Part shown: positions 54,619 to 63,141 of the stretch, one piece after another
How positions within the stretch are numbered: the stretch's first letter is position 1
Layout of the letters: each line of letters begins with the position of its first letter
DNA from: an uncultured Pelagibacteraceae bacterium
Lineage (GTDB): Bacteria > Pseudomonadota > Alphaproteobacteria > Pelagibacterales > Pelagibacteraceae
Direction of reading: 5' to 3'
Assembly (NCBI GenBank): GCA_902591025.1
Contig: CACIZB010000003.1
Coordinates: 1 to 64,000 of the forward strand
Length of the DNA stretch: 64,000 nt
Notes under the pieces: model-generated
Databases searched by the model: none
What the model was told of the DNA's origin: nothing
Seen by the model: the letters and a program-made list of their open reading frames with translations, nothing else
Translations under genes and position numbers: made by a program

Positions 54619-54638
54619 ATTACAAAAAGGCTGATTTA

Positions 54639-54685
54639 TGACCCAAAATGAACATGTGTCAATCAAAATGTGACCCACTTTGAAC
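54639..54685. repeat. 15-bp direct repeat pair, candidate operator
   Basis: TGACCCAaaaTGAAC (54639-54653) and TGACCCActtTGAAC (54671-54685) match at 12 of 15 positions and are spaced 32 bases start to start, about three helical turns. They lie between the putative regulator (start 54618) and the divergent small-protein genes (start 54731). Equal phasing on one face of the helix suggests two bound protein units. Confidence 0.55.
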
Positions 54686-54730
54686 TTTCTTTAAATTGTC
54701 GGCTAGTTACTTAGATGTTTAAATATCAAC

Positions 54731-54961
54731 ATGAATAATAAAGGCTTTTCAAATATGGAAAGTAATATCAACACCCCAAAAGATATTAATGATACTGAAA
54801 AGCCTTTAAAATTAAATGGAACTACATCAGGAAGAGTAGATATAAACGTATTAAAATCAAAACTTCAGAAAGATGAAAGTGCAGAACTTAAAAAAAATAT
54901 TCTTATCTTGTCAGTTTTAGTTCTGTTTTTAGCCAGTCTAGGAATTTATCTTTCATTATAA
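54731..54961 (+). CDS. Small tail-anchored protein (paralogue 1)
   Basis: A 76-residue protein: a hydrophilic Asn/Lys-rich N-terminal part, then 'GRVDINVLKSKLQKDESAEL', then a single C-terminal hydrophobic helix (about 55-75). This is a tail-anchored layout with the N-terminus in the cytoplasm. Part of the sequence recurs in the next gene. Family not recognised. Confidence 0.65.
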   Translation: MNNKGFSNMESNINTPKDINDTEKPLKLNGTTSGRVDINVLKSKLQKDESAELKKNILILSVLVLFLASLGIYLSL

Positions 54962-55002
54962 TTTTAGTTGTTAAAAAACAAATACAGTGGTTTAATCTGA
55001 AT

Positions 55003-55209
55003 ATGAAAAATTTAGCCTCAAGTGTTAGAAAAAAGCTTATTGAAAAATACACAGTTCAAGATAAACCTAATAATTTACCAAAAAGGACAGATATAAATAT
55101 TTTATTGAACAGAGTTAAATTAAATCAAAAAAACGAGTCTAGAAAAAAAATATATTTTTCTGCAGCAGCATCAGCTGGCCTATTTTTATTTGGTTTAATT
55201 ATTTTCTAA
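55003..55209 (+). CDS. Small tail-anchored protein (paralogue 2)
   Basis: A 68-residue protein with 'KRTDINILLNRVKLNQKNES' followed by a C-terminal hydrophobic helix (about 48-68). It shares with its neighbour the sequence R-x-D-I-N-[VI]-L, a charged linker of similar length, and the terminal anchor, so the two are tandem paralogues that have diverged. The N-terminal helix 'SSVRKKLIEKY' is different. Function unknown. Confidence 0.65.
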   Translation: MKNLASSVRKKLIEKYTVQDKPNNLPKRTDINILLNRVKLNQKNESRKKIYFSAAASAGLFLFGLIIF

Positions 55210-55305
55210 AAAACAATTATTTCCTAATTAATTCGTCATTTTTGATTAAGTTAAATAAGACACAAAAAGTTAAATATTGTATATAGATTACATATTTAAT
55301 TGATA

Positions 55306-56265
55306 ATGATTAATTGGGGAATTATTGGTTTTGGGAATATGGGCAAACAATATTTAAATTGTTTGCAGAAAAAATCTTCAATTTTTAATCTAACTGCGAT
55401 AGCTAGCCAAACAAAAAAAGTTAATAAGCTTTCAAAAGACATCAAATTTTTTAATGATTATGATGATTTAATACAATCAGATTTAGTAGATGTGATTTAT
55501 ATTTCAACACTAAATAACACTCATAAAACTCTCGTAGAAAAAGCATCCAAAAATAATAAAAAAATTTTATGCGAAAAGCCTTTGGGAATGAATTTAAATG
55601 AAGTCAAAGAACTTCATGATTTATTAAAAGATAATCAAGATAACTTTATTGAAGCGATCGCTTACAGGGCACATCCTCAAACTGAAATTCTATTAAATCT
55701 AATTAAAGAAACAGAAATGGGTCAAATTAAAAAGATCGAATCAAGTTTTGGGTTTAAAGTAAAAAAAATAAGAAAAGATTCAAGGTTATTTAGTAAAAAA
55801 TTAGGCGGTGGATCCATTCTTGATTTAGGTTGTTATCCTGTAAGTTTTTTTAATCTCTTTAAAAAAGATAAGGAAATGAAAGTTATTCGATCAAAATTCA
55901 ATTTGTGTGAAACCTATGTCGATATTGATGGAGAAATTGATTTAAAAATTGATGATAATATTCACGCCGTAGGAAGAGTAAGTCTAAAAGAAAATTTAGA
56001 TAATTCTTGTAAAATATTTCTAGAAAAAGCTTTAATTACTATCAAAGAGCCTTGGCTGCCTTCGAAAAAGTCTTTTCTTGAGGTGGAAACTAAAAGTCGT
56101 TATTTTAAAAAAATTATTAATTCAAATAAGAATGTCTATGATTATCAAGTAGAATTAAGTTCTTCTTTTTTTTCAAAAGGAACCAATGATTTGAAAAACT
56201 TGGTAAATATAAATGAGTCCCTTGAAATTGCAAAAATATTAGAAATATGGAAAACCAATATTTAA
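55306..56265 (+). CDS. Gfo/Idh/MocA-family oxidoreductase
   Basis: A 319-residue NAD(P)-dependent sugar oxidoreductase. 'WGIIGFGNMGKQYL' is the Rossmann motif, 'ISTLNNTHKTLVEKA' and 'KKILCEKPLGMNLNEVKELH' carry the EKP motif with the catalytic Lys, and 'GGGSILDLGCYPVSFFNLFK' is the family's second signature. The start is the ATG at 55306, two codons after a TTG. It probably oxidises or reduces an inositol- or sugar-like substrate and is convergent with the tartrate-dehydratase-like gene. Confidence 0.87.
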   Translation: MINWGIIGFGNMGKQYLNCLQKKSSIFNLTAIASQTKKVNKLSKDIKFFNDYDDLIQSDLVDVIYISTLNNTHKTLVEKASKNNKKILCEKPLGMNLNEVKELHDLLKDNQDNFIEAIAYRAHPQTEILLNLIKETEMGQIKKIESSFGFKVKKIRKDSRLFSKKLGGGSILDLGCYPVSFFNLFKKDKEMKVIRSKFNLCETYVDIDGEIDLKIDDNIHAVGRVSLKENLDNSCKIFLEKALITIKEPWLPSKKSFLEVETKSRYFKKIINSNKNVYDYQVELSSSFFSKGTNDLKNLVNINESLEIAKILEIWKTNI

Positions 56266-56273
56266 AGAAAAAT

Positions 56274-57440
56274 TTAATTAAATAATTTTGATAACAAATC
56301 TATTAGTTTCTTTTTATTTTCATATCCCATCCCAATAAATTTCGGAAAAGTTACATAACTATCCATTACCGTAGATAAATCTGGAAACCCTCCAAAAGGT
56401 TGAAATAAACTTGGATAGATTTCATTTCCACCTAAATTTAATCCAGCTGCAATATTACATGAAATTTGGTGTCCACCATGAGGTATTACCCTAGTGGAAC
56501 TCCAATTATTATCTTTAAGCATTTGTAAAGTTCTAAGATATTCAACTAGCCCATAACTTAGAGAACAATCAAACTGGAGCCAATCAATATTTTTTCGCAT
56601 TCCACCGTACCTAATTAAATTTCTAGAATCTTGCATGGAAAAAAGATTTTCACCTGTAGCAAGACTATTTTTATAATTTTTTGATAATTCTGAATTAAGA
56701 TTAAAATCTAATGGATCACCTGCTTCTTCATACCATTTTAGATTTAGTGGTTCTAAAGCTTTGCCGTATTCTATCGCTGTTTTTAGATCAAATCTCCCAT
56801 TTGCATCTACACAAAGATTTTTTCCATCACCCACTAATTTTAAAACACTTTCAATTCTTTTCAAATCATCACTTAAAGAAGCACCCCCAATCTTCATTTT
56901 GACAGTAGTAAATCCTAAATCCATATAACTTTTCATTTCGTCTTGTAACATTTGAATATCCTTACCCGGATAATAGTAACCACCAGCTGCATAAACAAAG
57001 ATCTTGTTTTTAAAAGTCCCATCACCATATTTTTTTGCGAGATATTCATATAAAGGTAAATTCTCAATTTTTGAAACAATATCCCAAATAGCCATATCTA
57101 TCGCACCAACTGCAGTGCTCCGTTCACCATGACCACCCGGTTTCTCATTTTTCATTAAAATTTTCCAAATTTTCTCTGGGCTGAAGTTATCCCCCTCACT
57201 ATTTAAGACATCTTCTTTTTTAGATTCTTTTAATCTAGGGATAAATCTTTTGGTTAAAAGTTCACTTACAGCGTATCTGCCATTTGAATGAAATCCATAA
57301 CCTGTAATAAATTTCCCATCTTTTTTAACATCAGTTTTAATTGCAACTACACTACAATCCATTTTTTTAAAATTAATATACGCATTCTGGATTTCTGAAC
57401 TTATTGGGACTGTTTTTTCCTGAATTTCAATTATTTTCAT
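56274..57440 (-). CDS. Enolase-superfamily acid-sugar dehydratase, D-tartrate dehydratase-like
   Basis: A 388-residue MLE/mandelate-racemase-type enzyme. The base motif is Lys181-x-Lys183 ('TVKMKIGG'), metal ligands Asp212 ('VDANG'), Glu238 and Glu264 ('ATGEN'), and the second base is His321 in 'VIPHGGHQISCNI'. The 'PHGGHQ' plus 'NIAAGLNLGGNEIYPSLFQP' layout resembles the D-tartrate dehydratase of Bradyrhizobium, where K184 and H322 are catalytic. It would dehydrate a hydroxy acid to a 2-oxo acid. The substrate remains inferred. Confidence 0.8.
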   Translation of the reverse strand: MKIIEIQEKTVPISSEIQNAYINFKKMDCSVVAIKTDVKKDGKFITGYGFHSNGRYAVSELLTKRFIPRLKESKKEDVLNSEGDNFSPEKIWKILMKNEKPGGHGERSTAVGAIDMAIWDIVSKIENLPLYEYLAKKYGDGTFKNKIFVYAAGGYYYPGKDIQMLQDEMKSYMDLGFTTVKMKIGGASLSDDLKRIESVLKLVGDGKNLCVDANGRFDLKTAIEYGKALEPLNLKWYEEAGDPLDFNLNSELSKNYKNSLATGENLFSMQDSRNLIRYGGMRKNIDWLQFDCSLSYGLVEYLRTLQMLKDNNWSSTRVIPHGGHQISCNIAAGLNLGGNEIYPSLFQPFGGFPDLSTVMDSYVTFPKFIGMGYENKKKLIDLLSKLFN

Positions 57441-57573
57441 TTTAGCAATTAGTTTATTAAAACCATATTAATAATTTAAAATCTATAAAAATTGATTTTT
57501 TATGCATATTGACAACTTCTATTAATGAATTTAACCTAAATCCTTTAAACAAATAAACTCAAGGAGATATCTA

Positions 57574-58524
57574 ATGAAATTAAAGTCTCATTTTAAAAGA
57601 CTTCTTGCAGTATTATCACTTTTAATTTTAAGTTTGAGTGGTGCTAATGCAGGTGTGACAAATATAATTCCATTTGGTCCAGGTGGTGAGTCTGATGTTA
57701 CTGCTAGAATGCAACAACCATATTACAAAAGTATTTATAATGATGATATTGTTGTTCAGTATAAACCAGGTGGTGGAGGATCAGTTGGTTGGTCTTCATT
57801 AAATTCAGAGAAAGGTGATGGAAGTGTTATCATGGGCGTAAATCTTCCTCACATAATTATGCAACCAATAGCAAAGGGTGAAAAAGCTGGTTATAAAACT
57901 GAGGACGTAAATGTTTTCTCATTTTTCCATTACACACCTGATGCAATTTTAGTTGAAGCTTCTAGTCCTTATCAAAGTTTAAAAGACTTGTTAGATTATG
58001 CAAAACAAAATCCAGGAAAACTTACATTTAGTGGATCGGGAACATACTCTGCAAATCATCTTTTAATTATAAGCTTAAATAAAAAAGCTAAAGTTAAAAC
58101 TACCTATGTACCTTTCAAAGGGACAGGTGCAGCAGTACAAGCATTATTAGGTAAACAAGTTTTAGCTGAAGCTGGCTATTCAACAGTTGCAGCAAAACAA
58201 GGAAAAAAAGTTAGAATGCTCGCAGTTGCCTCTGAAGAAAGACTACCAGCATTTCCAAACGTTCCTACGTTTAAAGAACTTGGATATAATATTGTTTCTG
58301 GTGCTTACAGAGGATATGCACTTCCAAAGTCTGCATCTAAAGCAACAGTAAAAGAGTGGTCGGACAGAATTATGAAAATAAATTCTGATCCTGCATTTAT
58401 AAAACAAATGGAAGATAATGCTTTCGTAGTTGTAAATATTGGTCATAAAGACGTTAAAAAATTTATGAAACAACAACAAAAAGCAAATAAAGCTATTGCT
58501 AAAGAACTTGGTTTAATTAAATAA
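57574..58524 (+). CDS. tctC: Tripartite tricarboxylate transporter substrate-binding protein
   Basis: A 316-residue Bug/TctC periplasmic receptor with a signal peptide ('LLAVLSLLILSLSGANAG', cleavage near 26). 'IIPFGPGGESDVTAR' and 'VVQYKPGGGGSVGW' bind the carboxylate; 'VPFKGTGAAVQALLGKQV' follows the TctC pattern. A strong AAGGAGATAT site lies before the start. First gene of tctC-A-B; the substrate is presumably a carboxylate acted on by the neighbouring dehydratase or dehydrogenase. Confidence 0.92.
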   Translation: MKLKSHFKRLLAVLSLLILSLSGANAGVTNIIPFGPGGESDVTARMQQPYYKSIYNDDIVVQYKPGGGGSVGWSSLNSEKGDGSVIMGVNLPHIIMQPIAKGEKAGYKTEDVNVFSFFHYTPDAILVEASSPYQSLKDLLDYAKQNPGKLTFSGSGTYSANHLLIISLNKKAKVKTTYVPFKGTGAAVQALLGKQVLAEAGYSTVAAKQGKKVRMLAVASEERLPAFPNVPTFKELGYNIVSGAYRGYALPKSASKATVKEWSDRIMKINSDPAFIKQMEDNAFVVVNIGHKDVKKFMKQQQKANKAIAKELGLIK

Positions 58525-58537
58525 TCAAGTCCTTTAA

Positions 58538-60046
58538 ATGACAAATATTTTTGCAGATTTTTTGTCATCTTTAAGTCTAATTAATTTAGGCTTAGCGTTT
58601 TCGGGAGTTTTGGCAGGGATAATTATTGGTGCCTTGCCAGGTCTCTCAGCAACTATGGCAGTTGCTATTTTAGTTCCCTTCACATTTGCCCTTGAACCAT
58701 CTTCCGGATTAATAGTTTTAGGTGCTATTTATACGGGTGCAATTTTTGGAGGTTCTTGGTCAGCAATATTAATTAATACTCCAGGCACTCCCTCAGCTGT
58801 TGCAACTACATTTGATGGATATCCAATGGCTAAAAATGGAAATGGAGATTTAGCAATGTCTATAAGTTGTATGTCATCATTTATTGGAGGATTAGTCGGA
58901 GTAATATGTTTAGCATTATTTGCTCCTCCATTAGCAAGTGTTTCATTAAAGTTCGGACCTACAGAGTATTTTTGGTTAGCTATTTTAGGCTTAACTTTAA
59001 TCTCAACATTAGCTGAAGGGGATAATATAAAATCCCTAATTGGTGCTTGTATTGGTCTTTTAATGTCGATGATTGGTGTAGCAGTAGTAGGTGGGGATAT
59101 TAGAATGACATGGAACATAAGTTTTTTGAATAGTGGAATAGAAATCGTAAGTGCAATGATAGGTCTTTTTTGTATCCCAGTAATTTTAGATCTAACAAGC
59201 ATGAAAGGAAAACATCTTAGTGATAGCGAAACACCAAAAAATTTAAGATTAAAAGAGTCATTTTTAATAGTATTTAAAAAAAAATTTGAAGCAGTGAGAG
59301 GTGCTTTGATTGGAACATTTATTGGAATTCTTCCAGGTGCAGGGGGGAGTATAGCAAGTATTGTTTCTTACGGTGAAGCAAAAAGGGCCTCAAAAAATAA
59401 AGATAATTTTGGAAAAGGGGAGCCAGAAGGTTTGATAGCCTCAGAAACTGCAAATAATGCAACAGTTGGTGGTGGATTTATTCCCACTCTTTGTCTCGGT
59501 ATTCCTGGTACACCTCCTGATGCAGTAATCTTAGGAGCTTTACTTGTTCAAGGGATTAGAACTGGAGACACATTATTTACACAACAATCCTCGATAGTTT
59601 ACACATTCATATTTGGATTATTTTTAGCAACAATAATAATGTTACCTTTAGGACTATTGATGGGCAGATATGCTTACAAATCAATAATAAAAATACCTAA
59701 GGAGGTTTTAATTCCAATTATTATATTTTTAACAATCATTGGAAGCTATTCGATACAAAACAATATTCTTAATGTTTATTTTATGTTTTTTTTCGGATTA
59801 GTGGGTTGGATTTTAAATAGGGCAGGTTTTAAAGCATCGCCTATTGTATTAGGATTAGTTTTAGGACAAATAGCAGAGCAAGGTTTTGTTCAAGCTTATA
59901 TTATTGGAAATGCTCAAGACAATATTTTAGCTAATTACTTTGCAAGACCAATTTCTATAATTTTAGTCATTTTTATTTTAATGGGATTATTCTTACCTGC
60001 TTTAAAAAAAATCTATAATAGGAGAAAAAATGCTCAGACAAATTAA
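58538..60046 (+). CDS. tctA: Tripartite tricarboxylate transporter large permease
   Basis: A 502-residue inner-membrane protein of about 11-12 helices. 'GALPGLSATMAVAILVPFTF' is the TctA signature in the first repeat and 'GILPGAGGSIASIVSYGEAK' its counterpart in the second; 'TPGTPSAVATTFDGYPM' is also characteristic. It forms the transport channel with TctB. Overlaps tctB by 17 bases. Confidence 0.95.
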   Translation: MTNIFADFLSSLSLINLGLAFSGVLAGIIIGALPGLSATMAVAILVPFTFALEPSSGLIVLGAIYTGAIFGGSWSAILINTPGTPSAVATTFDGYPMAKNGNGDLAMSISCMSSFIGGLVGVICLALFAPPLASVSLKFGPTEYFWLAILGLTLISTLAEGDNIKSLIGACIGLLMSMIGVAVVGGDIRMTWNISFLNSGIEIVSAMIGLFCIPVILDLTSMKGKHLSDSETPKNLRLKESFLIVFKKKFEAVRGALIGTFIGILPGAGGSIASIVSYGEAKRASKNKDNFGKGEPEGLIASETANNATVGGGFIPTLCLGIPGTPPDAVILGALLVQGIRTGDTLFTQQSSIVYTFIFGLFLATIIMLPLGLLMGRYAYKSIIKIPKEVLIPIIIFLTIIGSYSIQNNILNVYFMFFFGLVGWILNRAGFKASPIVLGLVLGQIAEQGFVQAYIIGNAQDNILANYFARPISIILVIFILMGLFLPALKKIYNRRKNAQTN

Positions 60047-60491
60047 AGATAAGATATCCTTCGTATCAGGTATATTTTTTGTAATATTATCTTTCATTCT
60101 TTTCTATGAAGCGAGTACTTTGAGCCCTTTTGGTGCTGTATTTCCATTTGCGATGACCACAATATTAATAATCTTATCTATAATTCTTATTATAAGATCT
60201 TTTAGATTTGAAATAAAAGTAATTAATCAAACAATCTCATACGTTAAAATACCCTTATTAATTATTGTTTTTTTTATGTGGATATATTTTTTGGAAAGAA
60301 CCGGCTTTATCATTACAAGCTTAATTTCTTTTAATTTAATAGTTTTAATAAACTCAGGCTTAAATATATCCTTAAAAAGAATTACTCTGTATATGATTTT
60401 AGGAAGTATTTTTATACTCTTATTATACTTTGGTTTTAAAAATTTGTTATTAGTACCACTACCTGAAGGTCTTTGGTTTAGAGATCTATAA
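60030..60491 (+). CDS. tctB: Tripartite tricarboxylate transporter small permease
   Basis: A 153-residue protein with four hydrophobic helices and the TctB-like 'LPEGLWFRDL' C-terminus. The small subunit supports the TctA channel. Its start lies inside the tctA end, preceded by AGGAG, so the two are translated together. Confidence 0.88.
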   Translation: MLRQIKDKISFVSGIFFVILSFILFYEASTLSPFGAVFPFAMTTILIILSIILIIRSFRFEIKVINQTISYVKIPLLIIVFFMWIYFLERTGFIITSLISFNLIVLINSGLNISLKRITLYMILGSIFILLLYFGFKNLLLVPLPEGLWFRDL

Positions 60492-60505
60492 GTTTTTTTA
60501 AATTA

Positions 60506-61426
60506 ATGAATAAAATTTTAGTCACAGAATTTATTAATAAACAAAGTCTGGATAGATTAAACAAAGTTTTTGAAGTTTATTATGATGAAAAACTTTGGAA
60601 AAATTCAAAAAAGATTAGTAAATTAATCAGAGATTTTGACTGTCTTATATTAAGAAACAAAACGATTGTTAATAAAAGTTTATTAGACAAAGCAAGAAAA
60701 ATAAAATTCATAGGAAGACTAGGGGTAGGCCTAGACAATATTGATTTAAAAAATTGTAATTTAAAAAATATTCACGTTCAACCAGCAACAGGAATGAATG
60801 CTGACTCAGTCGCAGAATATGTAGCTTCTTGTTCTATGTCTTTAATTAAAAAAATACCACTTTTTTATGAAGAGACAACTAAAGGTAAGTGGCCAAGAAC
60901 AACTATTAAGTCTGAGGAAATAAAAGGAAAAAATATTGGTATTATCGGATTTGGATCAGTTGGAAAAAAGGTTTCAGAATATTGCTCAAGAATCGGTCTT
61001 AATGTATTAATTTATGATAAATTTTTCGCAAAATTAAAAAATAAAAACAAATTTGAATTTTTAAGTTTAAAAACTTTATTGAAAAAATCAGATATTATTT
61101 CGCTACATTTGCCTTTATCAAAACAAACTAAAAACTTAATAAACAAGAGTGCTTTTTTAAGCATGAAAAAAAAACCTGTTATTATAAATACCTCGAGAGG
61201 GTCTATTGTGAATGAAAAAGATTTAATTGAAGCTTATAATAAAAATTTAATTTCAGGTTTTGCTTTAGATGTATTCGAAAATGAACCAGTAAAAAGAAAA
61301 TTTTTAAAAAAAATTAATAAAAAAATGAATTGTATATTAACTCCCCATATATCTGGAATAACACATCAATCGAATATTAGAGTAAGTGATTTTATAGTTG
61401 ACAAAGTAATAGATTTTTTTAATTAA
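60506..61426 (+). CDS. D-2-hydroxyacid dehydrogenase (NAD-dependent)
   Basis: A 306-residue enzyme of the SerA/GyaR class. 'GRLGVGLDNIDLKNC' and the NAD motif 'IGIIGFGSVGKKV' are seen; catalytic Arg is in 'NTSRGSIVNEKDL', Glu in 'DVFENEP', His in 'LTPHISG'. It reduces or oxidises a 2-oxo/2-hydroxy acid, and here may handle the product of the dehydratase or the imported carboxylate. Fifteen bases after tctB, so probably the last gene of the operon. Confidence 0.87.
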   Translation: MNKILVTEFINKQSLDRLNKVFEVYYDEKLWKNSKKISKLIRDFDCLILRNKTIVNKSLLDKARKIKFIGRLGVGLDNIDLKNCNLKNIHVQPATGMNADSVAEYVASCSMSLIKKIPLFYEETTKGKWPRTTIKSEEIKGKNIGIIGFGSVGKKVSEYCSRIGLNVLIYDKFFAKLKNKNKFEFLSLKTLLKKSDIISLHLPLSKQTKNLINKSAFLSMKKKPVIINTSRGSIVNEKDLIEAYNKNLISGFALDVFENEPVKRKFLKKINKKMNCILTPHISGITHQSNIRVSDFIVDKVIDFFN

Positions 61427-61437
61427 TGACATTAATT

Positions 61438-61514
61438 GGCGGGGTAGCTCAGTTGGTTAGAGCGCGGGACTCATAAGCCCGAGGTCAGTGGTTCGATCCC
61501 ACTTCCCGCTACCA
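61438..61514 (+). tRNA. tRNA-Met (elongator), anticodon CAT
   Basis: A 77-base cloverleaf with encoded CCA. Acceptor GGCGGGG/TCCCGCT has a G1-T72 wobble pair, D-arm GCTC/GAGC, T-arm AGTGG/CCACT with loop TTCGATC, anticodon loop CTCATAA. The sequence follows elongator tRNA-Met of alphaproteobacteria; a C1-A72 initiator mismatch is absent, so fMet is excluded, while a tRNA-Ile2 reading (C34 modified) is unlikely. The anticodon stem closes with an A31-G39 mismatch. Confidence 0.92.
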
Positions 61515-61530
61515 AAATTTTTTAGCTTAT

Positions 61531-62550
61531 TTATTTTCTTAAACCAAATCTATTTTTAATGTCTTTTTTATTTAAAGATTTATAATAATTTATATTATCT
61601 AGATACCAATCAAAAGTTTTCTTAAGTCCTGTTTCAAAATTAATTTTCGGTTTCCATCCTAATTTTTTCATAATTTTATCGCTATTTAGTGCGTATCGCA
61701 CATCGTGACCTGGCCTGTCCTTGACAAATTTAATCTTTACATTTTTTCCATATTCAATTTTATTTTTTGCGATTTTTAATAATTTTTTACAAATATCTAA
61801 ATTAATCAAATTTTTGTTTGATCCTATATTATAAAAATTTCCTATTTTACCTTTTTCAAAGATTTTCACTAGAGCCTCACAGTGGTCTTTAACATAAATC
61901 CATTCTCTTGAATTAATCCCTTTACCGTAAATAGGAAGCTCTTTATTTGAAAGGATGTTGTATATCAATTTCGGAATTAGTTTTTCTGGATGTTGCTTGG
62001 GCCCATAATTATTTGAACAATTAGTAATAATTGCTGGAATTTTATAAGTTCTAACATAAGAAAATACCAAATGGTCTGATGATGCTTTTGATGCTGCATA
62101 GGGTGAGCTAGGATTATAAGGGTGTGTTTCTTTAGTTCTACCATTCAAAATATCACCATAAACTTCATCAGTCGAGATATGTATCAATTTGGATCTCTTA
62201 TTATTTTTCGAATATTTTCTAAAAATTTCTAAAATGTTGAATACACCAATGATGTTACTGTGAATAAAATTTTTAGGTCCATCAATTGATCTATCAACAT
62301 GCGTTTCAGCAGCCAAATTGAAAATTGCAACTGGTTTATATCTATTAATTATTTTAGATAAATTTTTATGTGCAATATCACATTTAATATATCTATAGTT
62401 TTTATTTTTTTTAAATTCTTTTACATTATAAAAATTTGCTGAATATGTTTTCTTATCTATATTAATAACTTGATATTTTTTTTTTAGAAGAACCTCTATT
62501 AAGTTACTTCCTATAAATCCAAGTCCACCAGTAACAATTACTTTTTTCAT
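61531..62550 (-). CDS. rfbB: dTDP-glucose 4,6-dehydratase
   Basis: A 339-residue extended SDR. 'VTGGLGFIGSNLIEVLLKKK' is the NAD motif; 'LAAETHVDRSIDGPKNFIHS' and 'HISTDEVYGD' with Thr-Asp-Glu are the dehydratase-specific triad, with 'YAASKAS' for Tyr-x3-Lys. It forms dTDP-4-keto-6-deoxyglucose for surface sugars. rmlA and rmlC are not adjacent; only an RmlD-like protein is in the window at 36.2 kb. It is convergent with the tRNA gene, 16 bases away. Confidence 0.92.
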   Translation of the reverse strand: MKKVIVTGGLGFIGSNLIEVLLKKKYQVINIDKKTYSANFYNVKEFKKNKNYRYIKCDIAHKNLSKIINRYKPVAIFNLAAETHVDRSIDGPKNFIHSNIIGVFNILEIFRKYSKNNKRSKLIHISTDEVYGDILNGRTKETHPYNPSSPYAASKASSDHLVFSYVRTYKIPAIITNCSNNYGPKQHPEKLIPKLIYNILSNKELPIYGKGINSREWIYVKDHCEALVKIFEKGKIGNFYNIGSNKNLINLDICKKLLKIAKNKIEYGKNVKIKFVKDRPGHDVRYALNSDKIMKKLGWKPKINFETGLKKTFDWYLDNINYYKSLNKKDIKNRFGLRK

Positions 62551-62572
62551 TTTAAATTTATAATACTATTTA

Positions 62573-63100
62573 TTAATGACCTGGAAATTCAATTAAATTT
62601 TCTACTTTGTAACCTTTTTTGACTAATTTGTCTGAGCCGTTAAGATCAAAAAGGTTAATTACAAATATAAATGCTGCCACTTTTCCTCCAGATATTTCAA
62701 TTAACTTTGCTGCTGCCTCTGCCGTTCCACCTGTTGCAATTAGATCATCAATTATCAAAACTTTTTCACCCCTATTAATAGAATCCTTATGGACCTCAAT
62801 TGTAGCTGTTCCATATTCAAGTTTAAAATCTGTTGAATATACATCTGCGGGAAGTTTGTTTTTTTTTCTAAGCATTATAAATGGTTTATTCATTATATAT
62901 GATACTGCAGAAGCAAAAACAAAACCTCTAGCCTCAATCGCTGCAATTTTATTAATTTCCATTTTCTTAGCTTTTTCTACAATTCTGTTGATTGTTTCAG
63001 AGAAAGCTTTTTCATCTTTTATCAAAGTTGTTATATCTCTAAATAGGATCCCTTTTTTAGGATAATCTGGAATTGATCTAATATAGTCTTTTAAATTCAT
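62573..63100 (-). CDS. apt: Adenine phosphoribosyltransferase
   Basis: Converts adenine and PRPP to AMP. The 175-residue protein has 'YPKKGILFRDITTLIKDEKA' near the N-terminus, the flexible-loop region 'MLRKKNKLPADVYSTDFKLE', and the PRPP motif 'VLIIDDLIATGGTAEAA' (about 119-135). It is divergent from mtaP with a 41-base gap; the adenine that MtaP releases is the Apt substrate. Confidence 0.96.
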   Translation of the reverse strand: MNLKDYIRSIPDYPKKGILFRDITTLIKDEKAFSETINRIVEKAKKMEINKIAAIEARGFVFASAVSYIMNKPFIMLRKKNKLPADVYSTDFKLEYGTATIEVHKDSINRGEKVLIIDDLIATGGTAEAAAKLIEISGGKVAAFIFVINLFDLNGSDKLVKKGYKVENLIEFPGH

Positions 63101-63141
63101 TTAAGTTAATTATAAAAGTATAATTAAATTAAATTTTTGAC

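Noticed and set aside
57509..57537. Sigma70 promoter before tctC
   Set aside because: TTGACA at 57509-57514 is a perfect -35, but no convincing -10 lies 16-18 bases downstream, so it is not listed as a feature.
58729..59202. 157-codon minus-strand frame inside tctA
   Set aside because: Antisense shadow of the strongly conserved tctA frame.
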